This document shows positions 25,011 to 37,363 of a DNA stretch of 64,000 nucleotides, one piece after another (the first letter of the stretch is position 1; every line of letters begins with the position of its first letter). Both the position numbers and the translations under genes were made by a program. Source of the stretch: Solenopsis invicta. Lineage: Eukaryota > Arthropoda > Insecta > Hymenoptera > Formicidae. The DNA is taken from the NCBI RefSeq assembly GCF_016802725.1, contig NC_052668.1, positions 22,314,501 to 22,378,500 of the forward strand, in the 5' to 3' direction. The notes under the pieces are model-generated. The model was not told the DNA's origin. It did not search any database and saw nothing but the letters and a program-made list of their open reading frames with translations.

Positions 25011-26781
25011 ATGGAGACAATGTTTGCTAATAAAAATTATAAACGCGATATAAACTACGTCTTTGAGCTTAGCCGTTTTGTCTTTCGTCTGCTGGGCATC
25101 TGGCCGTACGCGCGTACCAAAACCTGGTTTCCGGAAACTATAGAGAGACTCGTGGTGATCCTCGTTTCCTACATCCTCCTCACCTGCGAACTGGTCCCGG
25201 CGATTCTCTACATGGCCATCGTGCAGAAAGAGACCCGCGCCAGACTCAAAGTCGTCGCCACCGTGATATTCACGATGGTGGCGATGGCCAAGTACGGCCA
25301 ATTAGTGTTCAGCAGAGACCGAGTGAGAAGCTGCCTAGCGCAGGTCGAGGACGATTGGCGAAATGTCGCCGACTCGCGCAACCGTGACGTGATGACCGAA
25401 AAAGCCAAAACTGGCAGACGCTTGCTCGTAATATGCGCTATATTCATGTACTCCACCGGGGTGTCCTTTCGGACAATCATACCGTTGTCCCGTGGGAAGA
25501 TCGTCACCGAACAGAACATCACGATCAGGCACCTACCGTGCCCAAATTATTTTGTTCTATTCGACGTGCAGCTCAGCCCCGCTTACGAGATCGTATTCCT
25601 CATGCAGTTCTTCTCGGGAGTAGTCAAATGCACAGTCACGACTGCAGTGTGCGGCCTTGCGGGCCTCTGCGTGATGCACGTTTGCGCGCAGCTGGAGATA
25701 CTGATGGTCCTGATGAACAATCTGGTAAACGAACGAGAACTTAAAAATGTTAACGAGAGATTGGCCATTATTGTAAAGCATCAGATCAAAGCGCGAAAGT
25801 AAGACGATCTTTATATTTTTAATGTTAGTAATTATAAATTAATTTTTAATTGAAATGCATATATAAAATAATTGAATTACTATAGTTATTACTTTGTTCA
25901 ATAAATAAGGTTTCTTACATATTATACAATATATTTGATTATCGTCTATGTTTTTATGTAAAAATATGTGTAAGGGATCTTGTTTCTCGTACGAACATCA
26001 CATTTCCTCATTTTTATTTTGAAAAACAAAATTTATATTTTTTCTGCGATGCATTTTAGTTTCTTGCAACTGGTGCAGAACACCATACAATATACAAGTC
26101 TACTGGAAGTTATAGGATGCACCATAATCGTATGCCTCTTAGGGTATTTTGTTATTATGGTGCGCAAAGAAAAAAGATTATGTTAATCTAAATAATGATT
26201 TAAATTTCTGAATAAGTATCCTTTTAAAATGCAAAACTTATAACATACTTATAGCACAAAAATAAATTTAATTGACGAGTTTACAGGAATGGGAGGACAA
26301 CAATTCAATAGCACTATGTTCGTATCTCATTGGTCTCACATCGATTAGCTTCAACATTTTCATCTTTTGCTTCATTGGCGAACAACTTTCGACAAAGGTA
26401 CGCTATTACATTATCGAAATAATAATTAACTTTTATCAATTACCAAGATAAGCTTTATTATTTTAATTGGCAATCTAATATATAATTTATTAATTAAATT
26501 AGGGAGAGAAAGTGGCATTAACAGCGTGCACATTGGAGTGGTACCGTCTTCCTGACGCGAAAGCACGATCGCTGATATTAATTATGATCATGTCGAATTT
26601 ACCGACGAAGATTAGAGGAGGAAAGTTCATGGATCTTTCCTTGAGGACGTTCGGCAATGTAAGTAATAATGTTTAAGCAATTTAGGAAATTAAAAATACA
26701 TTTTTACAAAGATTCGTTATATTTTAGGTCGTTAGAACGGCCGTAGCATACTTAAATCTCCTTCGCTCTGTTGTTGGCTAA
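25011..26781 (+). CDS. Odorant receptor Or-4
   Basis: Coding exons 25011-25798, 26060-26159, 26287-26397, 26503-26658, 26728-26781 give 402 residues. Start METMFANKNYKRDINYVFEL; a second in-frame ATG at 25020 would remove three residues and matches Or-10 (MFANKYYERDIGN). Signatures: LLGIWPYAR, VEDDWRNVADSRNRDVM, YSTGVSFRTIIPLSRGKIVT, HLPCPNYFVLFDVQLSPAYE, TTAVCGLAGLCVMHVCAQLE, EWEDNNSIAL, TLEWYRLPDAKARSLILI, VVRTAVAYLNLLRSVVG. Exon 1 is GC-rich relative to Or-5 to Or-9. AATAAA at 26844-26849, about 60 nt after the stop, is a likely poly(A) signal. It is closest to Or-10 in the N-terminus and to Or-13/14 in the middle, so it belongs to the more diverged part of the array. Confidence 0.96.
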
Positions 26782-27555
26782 ATTTGAATAGTAGTTATAC
26801 GTAAATGCGTAAATGTAGTCTTCAAAGAAATATGTAATGTTGAAATAAAACTGGCAAAAGTACGTAATTTCGAAATAATATAATTTCTTTATCAGAATAT
26901 CTATTGTAAAAAGAAATATGAAAATTAACATACGTATTGACATTTATATTCAAACGTAAAAACTTGTACTTACTTATCGACATCACAACTTCAAGTTGTA
27001 CGTATAGCAGAAACAAAAACAAATGCGATTATTTTCCGGAAAATCGGAAAACTTGATGAACATGCATATAGAATCGCCTTCTATGGAAACCATTTGCGGT
27101 TTTCATTTTCTGCTTTTCTCATAACTAAAAATTATACAAGTTCACTTTTTTGCGACAAGCAGTTACACTAGAATATCGTAAAACGGCGCAGAAATATAAA
27201 TGTAACTTTATTTTTTCCACTGTTCTTGCCAGAACAGCCAAGTCGAAACTGCAAACTCACCACGTCAGAAACAATACGATTATTGTTACATGTTATTGAC
27301 CTCTAAGCAAATCGAAGTATTCTGCGTAATCGAAACTATTGCTGGCGGTCAACGTCCAACCCGTGCAATCGTGAGTTTTAACATAAGAAGAAAAGTTAAA
27401 GTGCAGAGTCTATTCTTAGTTTGAAAAAAAAACACGTTGACGAATAGAAGCACTATTCGTGGAAAAGCCCGCCGACCCTCGGTGAGCAAGTTGACTTGAG
27501 AACTCTTTAGCTTTCGCGAACCCTCTCCTTCACGCAACATTTTAATCTTTAAAAC
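26782..27555. other. Or-4/Or-5 spacer, start of repeated flank
   Basis: Without genes. From about 27040 (GAAAATCGGAAAACTTGATG) the DNA matches the 5' flanks of Or-6, Or-7, Or-8 and Or-9, marking the left part of the repeated unit. Confidence 0.6.
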
Positions 27556-27565
27556 GCGCAAGCGC
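27556..27565 (+). promoter_or_regulatory. GCGCAAGCGC core, Or-5
   Basis: Core 95 bp before the ATG, directly after the conserved CACGCAACATTTTAATCTTT. Confidence 0.55.
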
Positions 27566-27660
27566 AAGAAGACGTCGAATTTATGTTATCGACAGTTCTT
27601 ATTTGCAGCGATCAGTCGCCATTCAGTTTGCATAGAGATTTTACATAAGATCGACAAACA

Positions 27661-29543
27661 ATGCTGCCCAACGAGCATTACAAAGAAGACATGATTTACA
27701 TCACACGATTGACACGACACGTTCTAAGTCTACTTGGCGTCTGGCCGTCTTACAGCAGAAGAAGATCTATCAGAGACAAAGCCTGGAAGTACTTCTTGAT
27801 CTCGATGTCGTACATTCTTCTTTACTCCGTCCTGATTCCCGGTGGTTTCTTCTGGTTGATTGAAAAGAGAACAAAGGTCAGAGTTCAAACGATCCCTCTA
27901 CTTTTCTACGGTTTCATGGCCAGCGGTAAATACAGTAACCTGGTATTCCGCGAGAAGAACATCAGACGCTGCTTGAAACATATCGAAGAAGATTATAGAG
28001 TCATAACTAGCACAGAGGCACGAGACACGATGATCGAATCCGCGAAGATCGGAAGACGCCTGGTCACACTTTGCGCGATCTTCATGTACGGCAGCGGACT
28101 CTCCTTTCGTTCAATCCTGCCATTTGCCAAGGGAAAAATCGTGACTGCGCAAAACATCACAATCAAACCTCTACCTTGCCCGGCTTACTTCTTTTCCTTC
28201 GATATACAAATCAGCCCTGCTTACGAATTGATTTTCGCAATGCAATTTTTATCCGGGATAGTCACTTACTCGATTACAATAGCTTTATGTGGTCTCGCAG
28301 CCGTCTTCGTGATGCACGCCTGCGGCCAGCTAAAGATTCTGGTGGATATGATGAAAAATCTCGTCGAGCAGCAATGGGAAGAGAAACAGGAAGTGGACAG
28401 GAAACTGGCGAGAATGGTGGAACATCAAATAAGAATTCGAAGGTAAGAGTTTAAGTTCCAATTTTTATTAAATCCCATACATCGAGTGATTCAACGTTGT
28501 TAATAATTGATTATTTGCTAATCGATATTTAACATCATATACGTGCATTGTAGTTAATTCTGTTTTCTCATTTTCTGAATGTGTTGATTCGGTGCCACCG
28601 ACATTTCAGTTTTTTGCAATTGGTAGAAAATACTCTTCAACAAGCGTGTCTAATAGAATTGATGGGTTGTACGGCAATAGTATGTCTTCTAGGATATTTT
28701 ATAATAATGGTTCGTAAATGTATACGTTATAAAATACAGATAATAAAACAGTAAAAAAATTGCATTTTTTGCAATATAACATTTATAGGAATGGGAGAAT
28801 AGCAATTCGATAGCTATGTGTTCCTACTTCATAACAGTTACATCCCTGATGATAAACATGTTCATGTTTTGTTATACTGGTGAACAGCTTACCGTTCAGG
28901 TATACTTTGCTACACTATCTTAGCAAAGATTATTTTATACAATAACGATATGATAATTATACGTGTAGCATATAAAAATATATAATAATGCTTTAATTAT
29001 TCCTTTCTGTAAGACATTATTTAAAAAATATTAAAAAAAAATATTTATGTTTTTAAATAATGCTTAAATATGCAAAAATTTTACTGTATGTTTGATAATA
29101 TTAATAGGCGGAGAGAGTAGCTAGTACTTCTTGCGAGCTCGAGTGGTACCGTCTTCCGGATAAAAAAGCGCGTGCAATCGTGCTGGTGATAATTATGTCA
29201 AACATGCCTACCAAGATTACCGCTGGAAAGATTATGGATCTATCATTCAAGACATACGGCGATGTAAGAGCATATATAAAATTAAAAAGTATTCACTTAT
29301 TTCTACAGAAATAAACAGCAAGTGTAACATTATAATTAAATACGTTATCATATGTTTACTACTATCGTCATTTTATCATAAATACAAGTTAGTCGAATAT
29401 AACTTTTCTTAATGAATCTATCACATCAATAAAACGGAAGGTACAAATAATAAGAAAATAACAAATAATGTATTGTGCTTGTTTTTCAGGTTGTGAAGAC
29501 AGCCGTGACATATTTTAACATGCTTGTAAATATAGCCGATTGA
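27661..29543 (+). CDS. Odorant receptor Or-5
   Basis: First of the five-gene Or-5 to Or-9 subarray. Coding exons 27661-28442, 28610-28709, 28789-28899, 29108-29263, 29490-29543 give 400 residues. The start MLPNEHYKEDMIYITRLTRH is shared by the subarray. Signatures: LLGVWPSYSRR, HIEEDYRVITSTEARDTMIE, FAKGKIVTAQNITIKPLPCP, YFFSFDIQISPAYELIFAMQ, CGLAAVFVMHACGQLKIL, EWENSNSIAMCSYF, ELEWYRLPDKKARAIVLVII, VVKTAVTYFNMLVNIAD. The exon 1 donor AG|GTAAGA and exon 2 start T|TTTTTG make Ser at the junction. Nearest paralogue is Or-6, except in the segment noted as a conversion tract. Confidence 0.97.
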
Positions 29544-30132
29544 TGTTTCTTCTCTATATTGCATTCTTTTCGTCGGAATTTCAACTACCAACGCATCATA
29601 ATGGTAATATCGTATCATATTGTATGTATGCTCGTGATATACATGTGTCAAATGCAGAAGTGTGATGTACATATATCTATATATTGTCGATTTAGATATA
29701 CTTTTTCTATAAATATAAATATACGTAAGTACTTTTTATTTTTCAATACGGCAAAAGTACAATACTTACATCAAATTTTTATAGAAAACAGTTCGATAAT
29801 TAAATTATATAATTACTAATTTATCTTTTTATATAAATTATATCTTCAGTTAGTGATGAGATAAATAAGAAAGTAACTCAATGACTTCTGTGTGTTAGTG
29901 TAACTCGCAAGCAAATCAAAGTTTCGTATGATACAACTAGAACTTGCACTATCAATCAACGTTTGTCCTTCAAAACTACATCAAAGACAATCGAAATTAA
30001 ACTACTAAACATCGTATCGATAATATCGCATTACGCACAACATAAGCATGCAAAAAGTATAAAAATTAGACACGAGACATTATATACATATAAAGTGATT
30101 TGGAATTAAATATATTCTTATATAATTGATTG

Positions 30133-30191
<59 letters not shown>

Positions 30192-31284
30192 AATTTTAAT
30201 TAAATAATTATAAATTATTCTTCATAAAGTGTCACGTAGCATTTCAATGTTATACGATTGAAATGAACTATATATTTTATTTTGCATCGAAGCTATTACC
30301 GCACTTGGAAATCCACCTTGAAGGTCATTAAAATCTCCGCAATATTAGCACACACACGATCAAATATTATATAAAGCATTGTATTGTTTACTATCTAAAT
30401 GCACTATATTTTAATCAAAAAAATGATCATACAATATATATAAAAAAATACTATTATTAAATATTACGTAATGATTACATCTTACTTACATTTTCACAGA
30501 TATTCTACGAACTAAAAAATCGTATTTTGCTTTGGTAACCTTATTTATTATAAGCTTTCTTTATTAAAAGTTCTTTATCAAAATCCTTTCATTGTTTCCA
30601 ATAGGACAACTTTCTGTCTTTTATGATAGGGAAAAATTGCAAATATATTCGCATGCACCCCGTCGAAAGTTTCCATACGTACATTATCTAACCACTTGAT
30701 ACGACGATTCAATTGTAAATTGTAGAAGACATCAGCTGGATTAATGAAAATTTTTCACAGAATCGGAAAACTTGATCAATATGAGAATATTGAATCAGGG
30801 AAACTTTCATGGAAACCACATGCGGCTTTCATTTTCTACTTTTCTCGTAACTACAAATTATACAAGTTCACTTTTTTGCGACAAGCAGAAACAATAGAAT
30901 ATCGTAAAACACCGCAGAAACACAAATGTAACTTTATTTTTTCCACTGTTGTTGTCAGAATAGCCAAGTCGAAACTGCAAACTCACCACGTCGGAAACAA
31001 TAAGATTATTGTTACATGTTATTGACCTCTAAGCAAATCGAAGTATTCTGCGTAATCGAAACTATTGCTGGCGGTCAACGTCCAATCCGTGCAATCGTGA
31101 GTTTTAACATAAGAAGAAATGTTAAAGTGCAGGGTCTATTCTTAGTTTGAAAAAAAAACACGTTGACGAATAGAAACACTATTCGTGGAAAATAAGTCCG
31201 CCGACCCTCAGTGAGCAAGTTGACTTGAAAACTCTTTAGCTTTCGCGAACCCTTTCCTTTACGCAACATTTTAATCTTTAAAAC
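29544..31284. other. Or-5/Or-6 spacer, repeated unit
   Basis: Noncoding; homologous along most of its length to the Or-6/Or-7 spacer. Contains an AT tract at 30135-30191 and the shared flank starting near 30744. Confidence 0.6.
30135..30191. repeat. (AT)n microsatellite
   Basis: AT tract with one AC interruption. The homologous tract after Or-6 (33870-33902) is shorter. Confidence 0.9.
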
Positions 31285-31294
31285 GCGCAAGCGC
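31285..31294 (+). promoter_or_regulatory. GCGCAAGCGC core, Or-6
   Basis: Core 95 bp before the ATG. Confidence 0.55.
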
Positions 31295-31389
31295 AAGAAG
31301 ACAGCGAATTTACGTTATTGACAGTTCTCATTTGCAGCGATCAGTCGCCATTCAGTTTGCATAGAGATTTCACATAAGATCGACAAAGG

Positions 31390-33273
31390 ATGCTGCCGAA
31401 CGAGCAGTACAAAGAAGACATGATTTACGTTACAAAATTGACACGACACGTTCTAAGTCTACTTGGCGTCTGGCCGTCTTACAACAGAAGATCTGTCGGC
31501 GAAAAAGCCTGGAAGTACTTCTTGATCTCGATCTCGTACATGCTTATTTACTTCGTCCTAATTCCCGGTATTTCCTTCTCGTTGATTGAAAAGACAAAAG
31601 TCACGGTTCGAACGATCCCTTTACTTTTCTACGGTTTCATGGCCAGCGGTAAATACAGTAACCTGGTATTCCGCGAGAAGAACATCAGACGCTGCTTGAA
31701 ACATATCGAAGAAGATTATAGAATCATAACTAGCACAGAGGCACGAGACACGATGATCGAATCTGCAAAGATCGGAAGACGGCTGGTCACACTTTGTGCG
31801 ATCTTTATGTACGGCACCGGACTCTTCGCTCGTTCAATCCTGCCATTTGCCAAAGGAAAAATCGTGACTGCGCAAAACATCACAATCAAACCTCTACCTT
31901 GCCCGGCTTACTTTATTGTTTTCGATGCACAAGTCAGCCCCGTTTACGAACTGACTTTTACATTACAAGTAGTATCCGGGATAATCACTTATTCGATAAC
32001 AACAGGTTTATGTGGTCTCGCAGCCGTCTTCGTGATGCACGCCTGCGGCCAGCTGAAGATTCTGGTGGATATGATGAAAAATCTCGTTGAAGAGCAATGG
32101 GAAGAGAAACAGGAAGTAGACAGGAAACTGGCGAGAATGGTCGAACATCAAATAAGAATTCGAAGGTAAGAGTTTAAAAGTTCCAATTTTTATTAAATCC
32201 CATACATGGAGCGATTCAACGTTGTTAATAATTGATTATTCGCTAATCGATATTTAACATCATATACGTGCATTGTAGTTAATTCTGTTTTCTCATTTTC
32301 TGAATGTGTTGATTCGGTGCCACCGACATTTCAGTTTTTTGCACTTGGTAGAAAATACTCTTCAACAAGCGTGTCTAATAGAATTGATGGGTTGTACGGC
32401 AATACTATGTCTTATAGGATATTTTATAATAATGGTTCGTAATTGTATACGTTATAAAGTACAGATAATAAAACAGTAAAAAAATTGGATTTTCTGCAAT
32501 ATAACATTTGTAGGAATGGGAGAGTAATACCAATTCGATAGCTGTATGTACCTACTTCATAACAATGACATCCCTGATGATAAACATGTTCCTGTTTTGT
32601 TATACTGGTGAACAGCTTACCGTTCAGGTATACTTCGCTACACTATCTTAGCAAAGATTATTTTATACAATAACTATATGATAATTATACGTGTAGTAAA
32701 TAAAAATATATAATAATGCTTTAATTATTCCTTTCTGTAAGATATTATTTAAAAGATATTTTTAAAAAACATATTTATGTTTATAAATAATGCTTAAATA
32801 TGCAAAAATTTTACTGTATGTTTGATAATATTAATAGGCGGAGAGAGTAGCTAGAACATCTTGCGAGCTTGAGTGGTATCGTCTTCCGGATAAGAAAGCA
32901 CGTGCAATCGTGCTGGTGATAATTATATCAAACATGCCTATCAAGATTACCGCTGGAAAGATTATGGATCTATCATTCAAGACATACGGTGATGTAAGAG
33001 CATATATAAAAATCAAAAATATTCACTTATTTCTACAGAAATAAACAGCAAGTGTAACATTATAATTAAATACGTTATCATATGTTTACTACTATCGTCA
33101 TTTTATCATAAATATAAGTTAGTCGAATACAACTTTTCTTAATCAACCTATCACATCAATGGAAAGGAAGAATCAAGTAATAAAAAAATAACAAATAATA
33201 TATTGTGCTTGTTTTTCAGGTTATGAAGACAGCCGTGACATATTTTAACATGCTTGTAAATATAGCCGATTGA
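31390..33273 (+). CDS. Odorant receptor Or-6
   Basis: Tandem duplicate of Or-5. Coding exons 31390-32165, 32335-32434, 32514-32627, 32838-32993, 33220-33273 give 399 residues. Exon 1 is two codons shorter than in Or-5 (one around PSYNRRSVGEK, one in IEKTKVTV), and exon 3 is one codon longer (EWESNTNSIAVCTYF), the only 114-nt exon 3 in the array. From about 31912 to 32020 the sequence (PAYFIVFDAQVSPVYE, SITTGLCGL) follows Or-7, while both sides follow Or-5. Exon 4 has ELEWYRLPDKKARAIVLVII and SNMPIKITAGKIMDLSFKTY; exon 5 VMKTAVTYFNMLVNIAD. Confidence 0.97.
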
Positions 33274-33868
33274 TGTTTCTTCTCTATATCTCTTTCTTTT
33301 CGTCGAAATATCAACTATCAACGCGTCATAATAGTAATATCGTATCATATAGTATGTATGCTCGTGATATACATGTGTCAAATGCAGAAGTATGATGTAC
33401 ATATATCTATATATTAGATATACGTTTTCTATAAATATAAATATACGTAAGGACTTTTTATTTTTCAATACGGCAAAAATACAATACTTACATCAAATTT
33501 TTATAGAAAACAGTTCGGTAATTAAATTATATAATTACTAATTTATCTTTTTATGTAAATTATATCTTCAGTTAGTGATGAGATAAATAAGAAAGTAACT
33601 CAATGACTTCTGTGTGTGATTGTAACTCGCGGATTGTAACTCGCGAGCAAATCAAAGTTTCGTATGATACAACTAGAACTCGCACTATTAATCAACGTTT
33701 GTCCTTCAAAACTACATCGAAGACAATCGAAATTAAACTACTAAACATCGTATCAATAATATCGCATTACGCACAACATAAGCATGCAAAAAGTATAAAA
33801 ATTAGACACGAGACATTATATACATATAAAGTGATTTGGAATTAAATATATTCCTATATAATTTATTG

Positions 33869-33904
<36 letters not shown>

Positions 33905-35031
33905 TTTAATTAAATAATTATAAATTATTCTTCATAAAGTGTACACGTAGCATTTCAATGTTATACGATTAAAATAAACTATATATTTTATTTTGCATCA
34001 AAACTATTACTGCAGCTGGAAATCCATCTTAAGCGGCATTAAAATCTCCGAAACATTAGCAAACACACACGATCAAATATTATATAAAGTATTATATTGT
34101 TTACTATCTAAATGCACTATACATTTTAATCAAAGAAATAATCATATAATATATACAAAAAAATGATTGTTAAATATTACGTGACGATTATATCCTACTT
34201 ACATTTTCACAGATATTCTACAAAGTAAAAAATTATATGTTGTTTAGGTAACGTTATGTATTATAAGCTTTCGTTATCAAAAGTTAATCCTTTCATTGTT
34301 TCTAATAAGAAAACTTTTTGTTTTTTATAATAGAGGAAAGTCGTGAATATATTCGCATGCACCCCTTCGAAAGTTTCCATACGTACATACATTATCTAAG
34401 CACTTGATATGACATTTCAATTGTAAGTTGTAGAAGGCATCAGCAGGATCAAACATAGTTATTTTTCACAGAATCGGAAAACTTGATCAATATGAGAATA
34501 TTGAACCATAAAAACTTCCATGAAAACGATTTACTATTTTCATCTTCCGCTTTACGTGTAATAAAAAGTTTAACAGTTTTACTTTCTTGCCACAATTATC
34601 ATAGAATACAAAAAAAACGCCGTACAAACCTAAATGTACATTTATCTTTATTTAATCTACTGACATTATTAGAACAAGTCAAAGTCAAAAACATAAAGAA
34701 GTCATAAAACATCACGATTGTTGTGAAAAATATTTTTATAAGCAAATCAAAGTATTACTGTGATATATAATCAAGACTATTACTAACGGTCAACATGCAA
34801 CACGAAAAATAGAGGGGGGGGGGGTGCAGGCGAAAGAAACACAAGATTTAAGATAGGAAGAAAAGTTGAAGCCAATTTGCCATTCTCAGTTGCTTGCAAA
34901 AAAAATGTACACGTTGACGAATGAAAGCACTATTCGTGGAAAGCGCAATCCTGACCCTCGGTGAGCAAGTTGACTTGGTGGAAACCCTCTTGCTTTCAAA
35001 CCCTCTCACGCAACATTTTAATCTTTAATAC
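33274..35031. other. Or-6/Or-7 spacer, repeated unit
   Basis: Noncoding copy of the Or-5/Or-6 spacer. A 13-bp local duplication (GATTGTAACTCGC twice) is at about 33618-33644. A run of ten G is at about 34813. Confidence 0.6.
33870..33902. repeat. (AT)n microsatellite
   Basis: AT tract homologous in position to 30135-30191. Confidence 0.88.
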
Positions 35032-35041
35032 GCGCAAGCGC
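35032..35041 (+). promoter_or_regulatory. GCGCAAGCGC core, Or-7
   Basis: Core 89 bp before the ATG. Confidence 0.55.
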
Positions 35042-35129
35042 AACGAATTTACTTTACTGGCAGCTCTTATTTCCAGCGGTCAGTTGCCATTCAGATTGCA
35101 TAAGGATTTGACATAAGATCGACAAGAGA

Positions 35130-37084
35130 ATGCTGAGCAAAGAGCATTATAAAGATGACATGGTTTACATCACACAATTGACGAGACACATTTTGAGCTT
35201 ACTCGGAATCTGGCCGATTTACAACAGGAGCAAATCTACCGGCGACAAATTTTGGAAAAACTTCTTGATCTCACTGTGTAACATTCTCCTCTATTGCGTC
35301 CTGATTCCCGGTCTTCTCTTTTGGTTGATTGAGAAAAGAACACGCGTCAGGGTTCAAACGATGCCTTTGCTTATCTTTGTCATCATGGCCTGTAGTAAAT
35401 ACAGTACTCTGATATACCGTGAAACAAACATCAGACGTTGCTTGATGCACATCGAGGAAGATTATAAGACCGCGATCAATGAGAAAACGCGAGCCACAAT
35501 GCTCGAATCCGCGAAGATCGGACGACGCTTAGTTACACTTTGCGCGATTTTCATGTATACCAGCGGGCTCTCTTTCCGATTGGTCTTGCCGTTTGCTAGA
35601 GGAAAAATCGTGACTGCGCAAAACATCACGATCAAACCCTTGCCATGTCCGGCTTACTTTATTGTTTTCGATGTACAAGTCAGCCCCGTTTACGAACTGA
35701 TTTTTGCATTACAAGTATTATCCGGGTTAATCACTTATTCGATAACAACAGGTTTATGTGGTCTCGCAGCCGTTTTCGTGATGCATGCCTGCGGTCAACT
35801 GAAGATTCTGGTGACTTTGATGAAAAATCTCGTCGAGGAGCAATGGCAAGAGAAACAGGAAGTGAACAGAAAGCTGGCTACAATGGTACAACATCAAATA
35901 AGAATTCGAAGGTAAGAATTTCGTCATACTAATTTTTGTTAAAACTATGCACGTCAAATGTGTAACGTACGTAGCCGTATTGAATAGTTGATTATTTGCT
36001 AATCGATAGTTAACATCATATATACGTACAGAATGTAGTTAATTTCTTCAGTTTTCTGTTTCTTTATTTTGTGAATATATTGATTAGTCAGTGTCGCTGA
36101 CATTTTAGTTTTTTACAATTGGTGGAAAATACTCTGCAACAAGCGTGTCTATTAGAATTGTTTGGATGCACGACGATAGTCTGCCTTCTCGGATATTTTA
36201 TAATAATGGTTCGTAATTCTGTAATATCCGGAAGTTACAATATACATAACAAAAAACGAAAAGAAAAAGTGTTCCGTGCAATAATGTAACATTTATAGGA
36301 ATGGGAGAATAGCAACTTGATAGCTATGTGCTCCTACTTTTCATCACTTATATCCATGATGATAAACATGTTCATGTTTTGTTATACTGGTGAACAGCTT
36401 ACTGTTCAGGTACATTTGTCTATTTATTTTTATGGTAAACATTATATCTGTGCCACAATTATTCCTGTAATATATAATAATATATCACAATTTGTTAATT
36501 TATAAGACAAAACTGTTTGCAAGAATGCACTAGAGAAGAAGTTGTTAAAATTTCTCATAATATTTTATAAGCGATGTTTACATATAACATCGAAATGATT
36601 CAACAGAAAATTTTTGACAATATTACACATACTTGATCATATCAATAACAGGCAGAGAAAGTAGCTAGAACATCTTGCATGCTTGAGTGGTACCGTCTTC
36701 CGAACAAGGAGGCGCGTGGGATTGTATTGGTGGTTATAATGTCGAACCTGCCTCTCAAGATCACAGCTGGAAAAATCATGGATCTATCACTCAAAACTTA
36801 TGGTGATGTAAGCATATTCAAAAATATGTACTTTTTTTTTAGAAATAATCAAAAATAATTATAGCACCACAAGTAAATCAGTTATCTAATATTTGTTATT
36901 ATCATCATAACGTAATGGGCGTTAACCAAATATGTTTTTTTTAGTCAGTAAATTGTATTAATTAAAAACTAGTTGAAATCATCACGAAATAATAAGTGAA
37001 TAACTGCGAGATATTGTGCTTGTTTTTCAGGTTGTAAAAACAGCTGTAACGTATTTTAATATGCTTCTAAAAGTAACTGATTGA
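35130..37084 (+). CDS. Odorant receptor Or-7
   Basis: Coding exons 35130-35911, 36109-36208, 36299-36409, 36652-36807, 37031-37084 give 400 residues. Start MLSKEHYKDDMVYITQLTRH. Signatures: LLGIWPIYNRSKSTGDKFWK, FRLVLPFARGKIVTAQNITI, YFIVFDVQVSPVYELIFALQ, CGLAAVFVMHACGQL, EWENSNLIAMCSYFSS, CMLEWYRLPNKEARGIVLVV, SNLPLKITAGKIMDLSLKTY, VVKTAVTYFNMLLKVTD. About 130 nt of exon 1 (HIEEDYKTAINEKTRATMLE region) is nearly identical to Or-8 although the 5' thirds of the two exons differ widely. Exon 2 (QQACLLELFGCTTIVCLLGY) and the introns also pair it with Or-8. Confidence 0.97.
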
Positions 37085-37208
37085 ATATTTCTATTCACAT
37101 CTTTTTCTTGTTGGAATCACGACTATGAACGCATGGTAATGATAACGTCATATGCTGATGATACAGATGTATCAAGTACAAAAGCTTGGTATAATGTACA
37201 TATATATA

Positions 37209-37280
<72 letters not shown>

Positions 37281-37313
37281 CATATATATATACATATATA
37301 TACATATATATAC

Positions 37314-37363
<50 letters not shown>

